Origin: Pseudo-nitzschia pungens
Lineage: Eukaryota > Bacillariophyta > Bacillariophyceae > Bacillariales > Bacillariaceae
NCBI GenBank assembly: GCA_037355855.1
Contig: CM074760.1
Location: 1,852,501 to 1,916,500, forward strand
Length of the DNA stretch: 64,000 nt
Direction of reading: 5' to 3'
Part shown: positions 32,706 through 43,240 of the stretch, in pieces
Numbering within the stretch: position 1 is the first letter of the stretch
How the letters are laid out: each line of letters begins with the position of its first letter
Program-made: the position numbers and the translations under genes
The notes under the pieces: model-generated
The model's database searches: none
Told to the model about the DNA's origin: nothing
What the model saw: the letters and a program-made list of their open reading frames with translations, nothing else

Positions 32706-34283
32706 ATGCGTAAACAAAATTGCTTGACGTCGTTGTTTCTATTGGCATTCCTTTTTGAGATCCTATCGTTGTTCTCGATCACAACTCGACAGATAGTATC
32801 GTATTCTCCAGTGGAATGGAGTTACGCAGAAAATGAAACAGCAGGTCTGGTTGTTACCATAAACGCGTCCGATGACAACGCTACCAATACCACACTGGCA
32901 GCAAACAGCAATGATGGGCATACTCTTCGTCACATGAATTCACATCCCAACGCGAGCAGCAGTCATGACGAGGGCACGAAATCCCATCAAGATTCATTCA
33001 ATTTTCAACATCTCGAAAAAACAACGACATGCAAGGCGCGGGAAGGCCTCGAAAATAGAACTCTCTTGCCGATCAAGATTTCAAAAGAAGGAGGATTTCC
33101 AGAAACACAATTTACACACCATATCAGGACTGCCATTGTCCAACAGCTCAACACTACTCCCCTTGCAGAACCTTGCGATGCTGGCTTTATCAGCTTTAGG
33201 CAAAAAAAGAAAGCTGTGGTTGTCGAGGAGCACCTCCCCGAAACAAGGAGAAATTATTGGTTGGTCGATCGATACACTGATCTCTTCGAGAAACGGGTGT
33301 TTTCAGAAGGATGCCGTCGCCGTCTTCCAAGGAAGAAACATTCGACAACAACAACAACAATTGGTTTCCAGTCTGGCGATTGGTCAACACAGTATTGGCA
33401 TCATTTTCACTGCTTTGTAACAGGTTCCAGCCCGGGAGGGATTTTTCATGTTTTCAATTTCCATGCAGTCCGTGATGGAACTTTTAGAAAAAGTATTGGG
33501 ATGCTAGATAATCTAGTCACTTCTGACACACCCAAGGTGCTATGGGAAGAACGAGATCCGATTCCAGTTTGGCGGGGAACTTTGTGGGGGTGGGAATCAT
33601 ACGCAAAACAAGCCATTAAAGAAGGGGGAGGCAGAACGTCTCAAGAAGTCCTTGACCATTTCTTTGACCTAATTCCCACTCCGGAGAGGTTCCATCACCA
33701 ACGAATCCGCCTAGTGGGATTTTCTCGCAAGCATCCTGGTCTCTTGAATGCCGCAGGCGGCATACCCGACAAATGGAAAACCGATAAGAACGGAGAAAAA
33801 TTTCTAGAATTCGTGAAGAAAATTCCAAACAGCACTTTGACGGGCGACGACTTCTTCCCACCGTATGAAAAAATTGATAAGAGAGAGTACTATTCCAAGT
33901 ATCAGGTGGCAGTAGTAATGGGAGGAATTGGAGCAGCCTTTCGGACTGCCGACCACTTGGCCATGGAAACTGCCGTGATACTGCAAGACTTCCCATATCA
34001 AGAATGGTTCTACCCATACCTTACACCATTCGTGGACTATATTCCATTGGATCGAGAACTGTCGAACCTAACGGAGATTCTTCATTGGGTCAAAGATAAT
34101 CCTCAAAAAGTCAAGGACGTTGCAAGGAATGGTCGGTTGTTTTACGAACGATACCTGTCTTATGAGAAAATGGAAGAGTATTTTTACGAGCTTGTCTATC
34201 GACTGACAGAGGCGAAGATCTACAATGACATTCACCTCAACATACCAGAGTCCGTGATGAATCTGACGACGACTAGAGAATAG
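32706..34283 (+). CDS. GT90 (CAP10/POGLUT-like) glycosyltransferase, type II membrane
   Basis: 525 aa from an ATG at 32706. An N-terminal signal anchor (residues ~8-25) is followed by a Ser/Thr/Asn-rich stem with several N-glycosylation sequons, as in Golgi enzymes. The C-terminal half matches the CAP10 domain: PIPVWRGTLWG, FSRKHPGLLNA, then KYQVAVVMGGIGAAFRTA, the EWFYPYLTPFVDYIPLD stretch and the final NGRLFYERYLS helix. Family members transfer glucose or xylose (POGLUT/Rumi) or build capsule xylan (CAP10). In the usual motif the loop reads xxDGxGxSxR; here it is MGGIGAAFRTA, so donor-binding details differ. Acceptor unknown; secretory glycoprotein or cell-wall polysaccharide is inferred. 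Confidence 0.85.
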   Translation: MRKQNCLTSLFLLAFLFEILSLFSITTRQIVSYSPVEWSYAENETAGLVVTINASDDNATNTTLAANSNDGHTLRHMNSHPNASSSHDEGTKSHQDSFNFQHLEKTTTCKAREGLENRTLLPIKISKEGGFPETQFTHHIRTAIVQQLNTTPLAEPCDAGFISFRQKKKAVVVEEHLPETRRNYWLVDRYTDLFEKRVFSEGCRRRLPRKKHSTTTTTIGFQSGDWSTQYWHHFHCFVTGSSPGGIFHVFNFHAVRDGTFRKSIGMLDNLVTSDTPKVLWEERDPIPVWRGTLWGWESYAKQAIKEGGGRTSQEVLDHFFDLIPTPERFHHQRIRLVGFSRKHPGLLNAAGGIPDKWKTDKNGEKFLEFVKKIPNSTLTGDDFFPPYEKIDKREYYSKYQVAVVMGGIGAAFRTADHLAMETAVILQDFPYQEWFYPYLTPFVDYIPLDRELSNLTEILHWVKDNPQKVKDVARNGRLFYERYLSYEKMEEYFYELVYRLTEAKIYNDIHLNIPESVMNLTTTRE

Positions 34284-34596
34284 ATTGCAACAAAAGAGAA
34301 TGATATCACTGTGAATTTCAGCTTTGTATTAATCTGCATCTGACTTTTTCTACCAACAGCAAGAATTACCAAGAAAGGGAACTTGTATCATATTACTAGT
34401 ACTTATTTGTGTTGAATTGTGTCACCCAGTTTCATCCATTTAAGATGGAATGATTGTGGTCGATGACGGCACTACATACTATTCAACATTCGTGGTCTCA
34501 TCGTCTATGAACTGGAATGATTGTGGTCGATGACCGCAATGCAGATGATTCAACATAAAGCCCCGGGCATGCAGATTCAGCAGGTATTCGAGTCTG
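34284..34596. other. Convergent spacer with short direct repeat
   Basis: 313 bp between convergent genes. The phrase TGGAATGATTGTGGTCGATGAC occurs twice (34447 and 34512), each followed by an ATTCAACAT block, so the spacer is largely a ~65-bp diverged tandem duplication. Confidence 0.7.
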
Positions 34597-36075
34597 TCAC
34601 TTGGAAGAGAAAATTTTTATCTTTCGTTTTGGTGAATATACCTCGTAATTGTCGTATTCAAATATGGGCGTTTCCTTCGGCAACTCAGAATATTGAGCAC
34701 AGCATGGCATCGCAACGCATAACTTTGGAGTCGGCATTCGTTCCCAAAATTCTTCGAGAGGGGCGTGTGAATGGCAGGCAATTGCAATCGACAGTGGCTC
34801 ATGGACTTCAGTTTTAGTTGGATCTTGAGAAGGACCGTTCTGTGCAATTCCACGCGGTGCTGGTTTGTAGTGATCGTTTACAATGCAATAATCCTGAGAA
34901 AAGCCACTGAAAAGATCTATCCTGTCATGAAAGACAGTCGTTACGTTTTTGTGCTCGATGGCATTAGTATAAGTCGGTATTGACTCTCCCGAAGCATTGT
35001 CTCCTTTTGGAAGAAGCGGATCGATGGCGATAAACTTCCAATTGTTCTCGTTATTTTTCGGTAGAAAAAGTTCAAGTGCTGCAGCCCCGATGGGATACTT
35101 CCCATCTCCCAAACAATAGCAAATAACTGGTGTCTTTAGATCTGCAGAGGTTAGTCCATACGCGAGCTTGATTCCACGTTCGAGTGCATCAACCATTGCG
35201 AATACCTCGGATATTTCTTTTGCATAACGCTGTACCGATCCACAACCGAGTATCGAAACGTCTGATAGCAGACGCAATAATTTTCTGTCTTGCTCTCGTT
35301 GGTGCCGGCCCTGGTTCTCTTCGTGTGAGGCGGTTACATCTATGGCAGCAGACAACCTTTGAATTAATTTTGTCGGGTACATTCCAGATGGAAAAGGGTA
35401 TTCCATCTCCCCAACCGAAATTGAATTGTGCGAATATGTGACGACGCAATGATCTTCTTGATGCGTGCCATTCGTCGTTCGTTCCTTTTTCTTTTTCTTC
35501 TTGGCTTTATTGCTGTTGGTCCCATTTTGCTTTTTCTTGGGTGTCCCTCGTCGGCGTTGAATTCCACGAAGAATAGCTGTGTGCGTCGTCTTATCAGTAA
35601 TGCGCGTGCCATTCTTCTCGACCCCCCGCTCCAATCTCGCGCACAAGATACAGCCGCGAACAGCCTTTCCGTGCAGCGCTCCGACTGCAAGCCTGGCATC
35701 TTCGGCATCCTTGTACAACGCCCAAGCACGGCCACCTGTCTTCATGAAGGAAAGCTCCGACGCGTCAATTTCGATCGGAGGTCTTCCATCACCACTCGAG
35801 AAAAGTTCTACGAGTTCCTCCTCCCCGGTCTCTTTGTCGATTCCTGTCAAGTACACGATTCGAGGGTGTTCTCCGGGGCGCGGAGTCACGTGTCGGAGTG
35901 GGGGCTTGATGATTCCGATCTCGGAATCGTGTTTGCGATTGTGTTTTTCGTTGTTTTTGCTTCTGTACCAAAAATAGCGATACGTCATCGCAGTAATGGA
36001 TAGCGCGGTGGCAGCAACAGCTGGAAACAGAGCGAGCGTTCGAATAGGGATCATTGGCCTTACAGAAACACTCAT
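34597..36075 (-). CDS. Membrane-anchored RRM-like plus Rossmann-like domain protein
   Basis: 492 aa from an ATG at 36075. A transmembrane segment lies at residues ~12-30. Residues ~70-145 resemble an RNA-recognition-motif fold (RIVYLTGIDKETGEEELVEL ... RAWALYKDAEDARLAVGALHGK). A very basic Lys tract near residue 200 follows. The C-terminal ~230 residues look Rossmann-like: VICYCLGDGKYPIGAAALEL, KFIAIDPLLP, then VAMPCCAQY and an NYEVYSPKRKIKIF end. The GDGKYP loop and acidic residue after the second strand hint at a methyltransferase-type nucleotide-binding site, but no catalytic motif is certain. Possible organelle or ER-bound RNA-modifying enzyme; function unproven. Confidence 0.6.
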   Translation of the reverse strand: MSVSVRPMIPIRTLALFPAVAATALSITAMTYRYFWYRSKNNEKHNRKHDSEIGIIKPPLRHVTPRPGEHPRIVYLTGIDKETGEEELVELFSSGDGRPPIEIDASELSFMKTGGRAWALYKDAEDARLAVGALHGKAVRGCILCARLERGVEKNGTRITDKTTHTAILRGIQRRRGTPKKKQNGTNSNKAKKKKKKERTTNGTHQEDHCVVTYSHNSISVGEMEYPFPSGMYPTKLIQRLSAAIDVTASHEENQGRHQREQDRKLLRLLSDVSILGCGSVQRYAKEISEVFAMVDALERGIKLAYGLTSADLKTPVICYCLGDGKYPIGAAALELFLPKNNENNWKFIAIDPLLPKGDNASGESIPTYTNAIEHKNVTTVFHDRIDLFSGFSQDYCIVNDHYKPAPRGIAQNGPSQDPTKTEVHEPLSIAIACHSHAPLEEFWERMPTPKLCVAMPCCAQYSELPKETPIFEYDNYEVYSPKRKIKIFSSK

Positions 36076-36945
36076 TAGTGTTGGTGTATGCGTGGCTCTG
36101 GGCTAGAATTGGCCGTCGTTGCCGCTTGTACTCTATTGTCGTCAGTCGCTTTTAAAATTTTGCTTCACTTCCTTCACCACAAACCATGTACACTACATCG
36201 GATTGATACTACCGTATCTATGCGGCTGGAGTATATGCTTCTTCCGGTACGACTGTAGGATAAACTGAAAATAGCAACTCTGTTCATTCTATTCCCCTGA
36301 TGAAAAGTATCATTCCATCTCCGATCATGTTTCCCGTGCCCTTCATTGACGGTTGGTGTCATACAACATCTTCATCATCATCATGATTGTTGTACGGTAT
36401 TTTACTAGTAAAAGAGATGATGGGAAATGGCCTCCTATTCATACCTCCAAATTTTTTACTACGAAATAAGGTTCTTACTCGTACGTGTACTATCTGTACA
36501 CAAAAAAATAATACTTCGTACTAGTATTATTTGTAAGTGTACGTACTGGTATGTAGGTCCTACGGAACGTAAGTAGTGTACCCATGACCAATCACAGCCT
36601 GCCTACTGTCCTCTGGTCCCAGGAATGGCACATACTGTACGGTATGAGATATCACGTCAACAAGATCACAATGGAAATGAACTTCTGTTGGGACAACTCT
36701 CGGGTCCTTCTCATGAAAAGCATTCCTCCTTGACTATGAGCACCAGATATAATGCTAATGCTACTTTTGTTCCCACGAAAAATGACATGAATTTGCTTCC
36801 AATACTACGTACGTGACATAGAAATCAACACTATTTCAAAAAAAAATATCCTCTGATTCGCTGGACAAATCTCAAACCGTCTTGAGGAAAGGTAAGTTCC
36901 AATTATCTGACCTACTGATTTCCCGGCATAGGCTCTAAACTGATT
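36076..36945. other. Intergenic region; no supported gene
   Basis: Spacer with ACGAAATAAGGTTCTTACTCGTACG and TACTTCGTACTAGTA motifs at ~36460-36530. It includes the promoter side of the RRM-like gene; the downstream end is the 3' side of the proteasome gene. Small open frames have no recognisable content. Confidence 0.45.
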
Positions 36946-37928
36946 TTAAGTTTCCATGGCTTGGGCTTCATCATCGGACTTCTCTTCTTCTTCATTGTCG
37001 TCTTCCTCGGCGTTTTTCACTTCTAGTTTGTCCAAATATGGCTGAAGCGCATCTCCTTCTAAAATAACATATTTTTGATCTTTTCCTACAAAAGCAATGC
37101 TTCCATTTTCTTTCGTAAGTTCGTCATCACCGCTAACGCAACCTACCAATGCTTGGAGAGCATGAACGATCAAGTCATCCAAGGAAGATTCCGGGAATGA
37201 TTCGTAGTGTTTCTCCAGGTACGTGCGAGCGGATTGGCTTCTCGCCCCAACAGCGGAAGCGTAGAACTCATACATGTTTCCCGACGGACACGTCTGATAC
37301 AAATGGGGCGTCTGGAATTGTGGATCAACACCGGCCACTAGCAAACCCACTCCAAAGGGCCGTCTCACATACGTTTGAGTCGTCCGCTGGTGTTTGTCAG
37401 CCAGATCCCCCATGATCACGGCAGGAGTTATGGGAGCCCCGTAAATATATTTGTGATTCAGACACTCGTTGCGCATATACTTTGCCAGAGAACGAGCATC
37501 CGCTGTCAAACCGGCAATGCCCATGCAAATGTGGTCGTCGATTTCAAGAAGCTTCTTTTGGTGACTCGAGAGTTCACTAACGGAACGTTTTAGAGCTCCC
37601 AAGACGACGTGGGTGTTACTCTTTACCCCTACGCACGCAGATCCCTGTTTGACAGATTCCATTGCATATTCGACCTGGCAGAGAACAGAATCCAGAACAT
37701 GAAAGTGAGCAAGGACATGGTTTTCTGCTACTGCCGACGATTTCAAAGCCGATTTCAAGTAAATACTGCTAGCATTGATAAACTTGACCAACAGTGCGAT
37801 TTATATCCAATGAAAGACCAAGCGCACGTTGTGGAGGTCCAATTGAACTACCTTTTTTAACTCACCTGAAGCAGTCGTCCTTCAGGACTCCAGACAGTGA
37901 CATCAGTATCGTATTGGTTGCGAAACAT
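36946..37928 (-). CDS. PSMA1: 20S proteasome alpha subunit, PSMA1 (alpha-6) type
   Basis: Exon 1 (37866-37928) encodes [25 protein letters not shown] start, exactly 21 codons; exon 2 is 36946-37674, after a 191-bp GT-AG intron. The 263-aa product equals the length of the animal subunit. Signatures are the alpha-type N-terminus with the [19 protein letters not shown] block (spanning the intron), [13 protein letters not shown], the GLTADAR motif and RRPFGVGLL. Alpha subunits form the outer rings gating the catalytic chamber and are not proteolytic. The C-terminal tail is very acidic ([14 protein letters not shown]), as in other PSMA1 orthologues. Highly confident. Confidence 0.96.
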
Positions 37929-38683
37929 TTTCTTTCTTCTTCTCTTTCGAGCTGCTGTTAAACAAGTAAATCAAATTAATCAGCTTTTTGGTTGGTCTTA
38001 TTGATGTTCTTGATGCAGCTTTGTCCCAATTCACGGCAGATCCAAGCTAGTGCGGTCACCAATCTTCCTTTTTGGCGTAGTTTGGTGTTGTGTTCAGTTC
38101 GGCTTCCATTTTCCAAGTTGTCGGTGAACGTCTTGCGTCTTGCGACCAAGATCCATCGCTTTCTTTTGGTTTCGACACTGAAAAAATAAGGTTAGGGATA
38201 ATAGGGATATATTCTGAATACGAATAAAAAGTATGAGTAAGACTTTACCTTACTAAGACTTGTACCGTAGGAAGGACAAGTAACCTTAACCTTACCTGTA
38301 GGAGTACATTTCACCTAACATACGTAGTCATAAAGCATACCAACAGACACGATTCATTCTCAGCTGGCATGCTCGCTTCAAACTTTGAAACGACCAACGA
38401 GCTTTGTAAGGAGGCATCAATACTACAAAATTCTTATCAGCTGTCCCCCGGTTCTACGTCCCCGACTACTAATTTCAACTGAAACCCGGGGACAGCTGAT
38501 AGGAATTCTGTAGTATCACCCCGTATCACCTATCATGGAACGTCTTTTCATCGGAACCTACACAATAACGCTGTCCCATTCTTTTCGTATCAGACATCGG
38601 AGCAGTACAGTCGATACTGATCTGGAATTGGAAACGACCAAACAGTTATAAAGAATTTACAACTAGTGCGAAATACAAACGAA
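37929..38683. other. Divergent promoter spacer containing an inverted repeat
   Basis: Bidirectional spacer between the proteasome gene and the gene at 38684. Apart from the hairpin listed separately, it holds AATAAGGTTAGGGATAATAGGG (38187) and AAGTAACCTTAACCTTACCTG (38280). A spurious forward frame (37992-38189) is not called. Confidence 0.6.
38422..38518. repeat. 34-bp inverted repeat (hairpin) upstream of 38684 gene
   Basis: Left arm 38422-38455 and right arm 38485-38518 pair at 31 of 34 positions around a 29-base loop. Arms begin ATACTACAAAATTC and end GAATTCTGTAGTAT. The core includes CAGCTG. It could form a stable cruciform or, if transcribed, a miRNA-like hairpin. It may also be a small MITE relic. 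Confidence 0.9.
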
Positions 38684-39670
38684 ATGGCTCTGCAGGAGGA
38701 AACGAGAATCGACGAAGACTGGAACAACATCGTTGCACAATCGGAACACGATGCCGCTCTGGCCGCGATCGAATCTAGCTTCAATAAATTTCAATCATCG
38801 TACTCACAAGACAATCAGGAAAGTCCTTTCGATCAGGAGATGATACAAACCATCTATGAAGCTACAAAGGAGTCTCTCGTGAAGAATGTAAAACGCGTTG
38901 TTCGACCCATCAACGACGATCATTACAGTGACTACGTAGACCAATACCATGTTGTTTTGGACGGCGAAGAAAACGAAGACGATCATAGCGACATTGACCT
39001 ACAACGCGAAGCTCTGGACGAGTTAGAGAACCAGCCAGACGAAGAAGATCAGGAGATTGACGAAGAGGAACTCGTTGATAAGAAGGCCTGGAAAGATGCC
39101 CAAGAGCTGCGAAAGCGAATTCGTGCCATGGCTGGTACTGTAAAAAGTGTCCGAGAACGTGTTTTAAAGTGGACCGAAGAAGGAATATCTTCTGCGTTCT
39201 CAACCGACCTTGTCGACGCACCAACTCAGGTACATTTCGATGGAGAAGACAACATCGATAACAAAGAGCAAGAGACGAAACGTGATGCATTGAATGGTGT
39301 AGGGCACCTCGTGCAGCGCAACACTAGCGAAAATATTCCCAATGACACACATGAATACGATTTCACCTCGCTACAAGATTCACTCAAGAACTTGACTGAA
39401 CTTTTGCAAGATACGCGATGGAAACGCCTCCCAACTGGAATGAAATCCTTGCAAGAAACAATAGAAACTATCGAGAAAGAGACGTCAGAAAATCGAATTA
39501 TGTCCCAAACCGAAATTGCAATCACAACCCGGTGCAAAGATACGATCGATCAGTCTGCTCGACAAAAGCTTTTTGAAGAATATTTTGAACAAGATAGTTT
39601 GTCATCCATGGTCAGTAATACTATGAATCCGATGGACCGTCTTGCGCTTTTCGGTCAAACGTTTTCCTAG
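38684..39670 (+). CDS. Uncharacterised acidic, helical protein
   Basis: 328 aa starting MALQEETRID at the ATG (38684); a slightly longer frame starts with GTG. Composition is strongly acidic and predicted alpha-helical with coiled-coil tendency, especially residues ~120-170 (EDQEIDEEELVDKKAWKDAQ) and ~220-280. No signal peptide, membrane segment or known motif. It might be a cytoskeletal or kinetochore-type helical protein, but nothing in the sequence proves this. Confidence 0.65.
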   Translation: MALQEETRIDEDWNNIVAQSEHDAALAAIESSFNKFQSSYSQDNQESPFDQEMIQTIYEATKESLVKNVKRVVRPINDDHYSDYVDQYHVVLDGEENEDDHSDIDLQREALDELENQPDEEDQEIDEEELVDKKAWKDAQELRKRIRAMAGTVKSVRERVLKWTEEGISSAFSTDLVDAPTQVHFDGEDNIDNKEQETKRDALNGVGHLVQRNTSENIPNDTHEYDFTSLQDSLKNLTELLQDTRWKRLPTGMKSLQETIETIEKETSENRIMSQTEIAITTRCKDTIDQSARQKLFEEYFEQDSLSSMVSNTMNPMDRLALFGQTFS

Positions 39671-41122
39671 TAATGGCGTTGAGATTGATATCGAACGACA
39701 CTATGAACCGGCAAAACGATCAAAGCTGTACGAAGCTATTGAAAGGGGAATCTATCGAAGACAAAGACTAATTACAATGATGGAACACCAAACACTATGC
39801 TGCTATTCTCTCTGTGACGATTATTGAAGAATTTGTACAAACTTGGTTGATATTGTTCGTCAACAATAACAAGGCTGTGGTGGAGGAACATAAACAGCAG
39901 CAATAACAGCAGCACACGAGGTGCATGATAGATACAGGCTACCAAATCAAGTCTTCCAGGTTCGCACAGCCGGTTAGTATGACCAAATCATGTCTTCCAG
40001 GTTCGCACAGCCAGATAGTGCGATGATTAAATCATTAGCTACTATTCGTGTATGTAAGCACCACAAATATATTATGATCCTTCAAATTACTCAAGTCAGA
40101 TGCTATTGAAATAGCATTGGCTCAGGCTACAAGCAAGTATGTGTCTATCTTTCGTTGCATGCAAAAAGTTGTGAATCTTTTAGCGGACCAAAGTAATAAC
40201 AACCTCCTCAGAATAATCATACAAAAATACTAGTATATGCGCTGCTGGAAGTTATCACAAACACCTTTTGACCCTCTATGCAACTGATTGTATGTGATAT
40301 GTACATTTTGCAAGTGAAAGGGCCAGATCTAGCATTGAAGAGTGCTGTCAACTGAAACAAGTCACAATGCTGGTTCTGAGAAGTCACAAAAAGGTAGTAT
40401 TTCTTGGATGGGATAGATCGTTTCTCGAAGACAAGATTGAGGTGAACTGGCTTTCTTATTCCTGAGACCAGGGAGATGTACAAGGAACTGTGCGTAGGAT
40501 CCCACCCATTGTAGTACTAGTATGCTATACAAGTGGCCGTCCTACCCTCCTTCTTCTGCACGTTGGAAAGTAAGTCCTTTCCAGCATTTTCGAAGCAAGA
40601 AGATTAGTATGATGGTGGTCTATGGAGCTAAAAGAATCTCTTCCTTGCAAACACAACTGCATATCATCAACTCGAGGCCCACTCACCAGTTGATCTACTA
40701 GTGTTAGTTTTTTTCCTTGTGCAATGACTCCTCACAGTCTCCACCAGCACTGGGTTTCGTTTCCTACTAGTAGTAGTACTAGTACCGTAGTCCGTTCGTA
40801 CATGCGCTGTAGATATCCATCTGTAGTAGTACCGTAACTGTAAATGTACAGTAGCTCCAAGGCGTCATGACCCATAATGAAACTTATGAAAAACTACCAC
40901 CGTAGCCTTTTACTTTACTACCTGTACAGTTCCCCTTGACTCATCACCCATCACTCATCACCCATCATTCACTCATCGCTTTTGTTCCATTACTTGGAAA
41001 TCATTATTGTTACAGAATTATACGAAGTGATTATCTTTATCGATCGGGGCCTTGACAACCCGTTCTCCATGCTACCGACCTTCTAAAGAATTTCATAATC
41101 AAAATCTCTTCGGTAAGAAAAA
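39671..41122. other. Intergenic region; no supported gene
   Basis: Contains a ~41-bp tandem duplication (39941-40021) and TAG/TAC triplet tracts near 40760-40850. Short tandem CATCAC(C/T)CAT motifs lie at 40940-40980. No coding content recognised. Confidence 0.45.
39941..40021. repeat. ~41-bp tandem duplication
   Basis: ACCAAATCAAGTCTTCCAGGTTCGCACAGCC-type unit appears at 39941 and again at 39982 with a few substitutions. Simple tandem duplication in a spacer. Confidence 0.85.
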
Positions 41123-41780
41123 ATGAATAGTCTTCTCTCGTGTCTGCTACTGGTCGTCGTAGGATGGGCTCTTCCACCATCTGTTGCATCGGCTTTCGTA
41201 TGCATCCAGGTCCAACAAAGTTGTCGTTCTACACACGGATTCCAACGAGCATTTGGACTGCGTGCAGCATCAGATTCCAATATCGAGGAAAAGCTGATTG
41301 AAGATGTATGGCGGTATGTGAAAAAGCCGCTGGTCTCCGTCGGAGCCAAGGGAGCAAATGAAAAGCATGGAAATTCGTTGCGGCAACTTCTGAACGATCA
41401 CACCGCTGTGAAAGTCAAAGTGAACACAAAATCCTTTGGTGAGTTGGAAAGCAGTTTTGGGCATTGATCGATCACTGTTCGGTCAGCAACAGATGTCATC
41501 CAAGTGAATGTCAAAAAGTCGTTTTGACAATGCTTCACTTTCGGTCTCACGAAAGATGATTTCGATCTCAAACAAAACGACAGGGACGCTGGAAAAGGCA
41601 TATGAACGGTTGAGAGAATTAACGGTTGGAAGCGGTGCATCGGAAGATATCGAATTAATCCAGATGCGTGAAAAAGATAGGACAATTTTGTTTGGTCTAC
41701 CAGGAACTTTAGAGAATATGAGAAATGGAAGCTTTCCACCAGTGGAAGATGACGGTGACGATGACGACGACCTCGAGTAG
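41123..41780 (+). CDS. Plastid-targeted CRM/YhbY-like RNA-binding protein, two exons
   Basis: Exons 41123-41438 and 41584-41780 join as TTTG|GG across a 145-bp GT-AG intron, giving 170 aa with continuous KSFGTLEKAYERL. The N-terminus is a signal peptide ending SVASAF|VC, a textbook diatom ASAFAP plastid signal. The mature part has a small CRM/YhbY-like domain: LRQLLNDHTAVKVKVN (a helix then a KVKVN strand), an AYERLRELT helix and IELIQMREKDRTILFGLPG. This fold binds RNA in chloroplast splicing (CRS1/CAF) and in bacterial ribosome assembly (YhbY). A stand-alone plastid RNA-binding or ribosome factor is inferred. The C-terminus is acidic. Confidence 0.78.
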
Positions 41781-42137
41781 AGAAAACCAGACAATCTTTT
41801 CAGGTTCACCAAACAGCCCTTTCAATCAGACAAAAGTATTGAGTATCGTGGACAGCTGTAGTGTATGTAGCGAGCGTTGTGAAAACCGTAGAAAATCGAT
41901 TCCTTCTTGAGCATGATCAAATTGTGAAAACTGTTCGGTAGACAAAAGTACGAATATAGAACGAGAGACGAATACGACTTCTACCCTTTCAAACACCATC
42001 AAATGGAATCAATATGCACGCCGAAAATGGCTGAGGTGTAAAGTTGAAGCATCCGATAAAAAGATTGTTGCGTCGACAAAAATACTCCTTTATCTAGACT
42101 CCTTGTCGACCTGAATATTGTAATATTTCGACAGGAC
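41781..42137. other. Convergent 3' spacer
   Basis: About 357 bp between convergent genes; likely 3' UTRs, no gene seen. Confidence 0.4.
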
Positions 42138-43112
42138 TTAGAGCTTTAACCAAGATGCAATCGCATCAACAACCCCCTCTGCATCATTTGGATCCGAATG
42201 AAAATGATGACTTCCAGGCAACGATCGACAGACTTCGGGTTTCAGCAGAGTTCTCAACCGAGATATGCTCTCCGGAGGAAACGGCATACCATCGATTGCT
42301 GTCAACACGCACGTTGAGGTTTTCTGGTTTACAACATCTTTATACATTTGATCCAACTGATTCACTGACAGGTATAACATACTGGGCCAGTTCAACCGCT
42401 GGTCGTGTCGAAACTGCAGTCGTCCGTCCTCTCTCATAATCGATCCACGTTCGACCAAAGCTTTAGCCGTAGCTTCGCTTATGTATTGTTTTCCGGGAAA
42501 CAATAACCCAGGAGTTTTGCATCGTGTCTCTACAGCTGTTTGGAAATTTGGATAGATCGAACAAGGCATCTTTCCCTGTGCCCGTATTTTTATATTGGAA
42601 CGGAGATTCTTCGAAATGGTCTCCGGAGGTTTGGGCATCGGGCCAAGCGTGTCCAGCATGCAAAGCCTTTGGACAGGGAATGCAGCTGCGTACATCAGTG
42701 ATATCGAGCCACCCATTGAATGTCCAATCAGCGTCAAATCCTCCGGTTTCCATTGCAATTGGCGCACGATCTCGAAGACATAGTAACAGTATTCTGCCTG
42801 TACCGAAGTTGGGCCGTCCAAAGATTTGTGTGACGAATATCCGTGACCGGGTAAGTCAATGGCAACAAAGTCAATGTCGGTAACAGAGTTTCCCGTTGCC
42901 ACTTTGTTCATCAGACCATTTGACAGGGCGTCAAAAGTAGCACAGTTGTCCATCCAACCATGCAGGGCTAAAATTCTGACTTTCTTCCCACGGTCATTCT
43001 TTGTCGTCCACCGTTTTCCCGAGATTTTAATACCATCCGAGCACGTCCATGTGGTTTCGTTTACTACTTCAAGCGAACAAGACATAGTACAACAGTGTGT
43101 CCAATTCAGCAT
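42138..43112 (-). CDS. Alpha/beta-hydrolase (serine hydrolase-like)
   Basis: 324 aa from an ATG at 43112 (a second ATG begins MSCSLEVVNET, nine residues in). Fold landmarks: HGWMDNCATFD oxyanion-hole loop, IDLPGHGYS, nucleophile elbow GHSMGGS and the terminal GSHHFHSDP histidine loop, so the triad looks complete. It resembles SERHL-type hydrolases, whose physiological substrates are poorly known. The GC-rich mobile element begins only 128 bp upstream of this start, in the promoter region. Confidence 0.85.
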   Translation of the reverse strand: MLNWTHCCTMSCSLEVVNETTWTCSDGIKISGKRWTTKNDRGKKVRILALHGWMDNCATFDALSNGLMNKVATGNSVTDIDFVAIDLPGHGYSSHKSLDGPTSVQAEYCYYVFEIVRQLQWKPEDLTLIGHSMGGSISLMYAAAFPVQRLCMLDTLGPMPKPPETISKNLRSNIKIRAQGKMPCSIYPNFQTAVETRCKTPGLLFPGKQYISEATAKALVERGSIMREDGRLQFRHDQRLNWPSMLYLSVNQLDQMYKDVVNQKTSTCVLTAIDGMPFPPESISRLRTLLKPEVCRSLPGSHHFHSDPNDAEGVVDAIASWLKL

Positions 43113-43240
43113 GTCTTGAGAAAGGCAGAATGGCGTTTAACAACGAGCAACAGGAATCGATCAATCAAACGATAAAATTACGGTGTGCGGTGTGCTCTGC
43201 ACGTTGTGCATCATGCGGACATTTTTCTACACGTCCGCTT

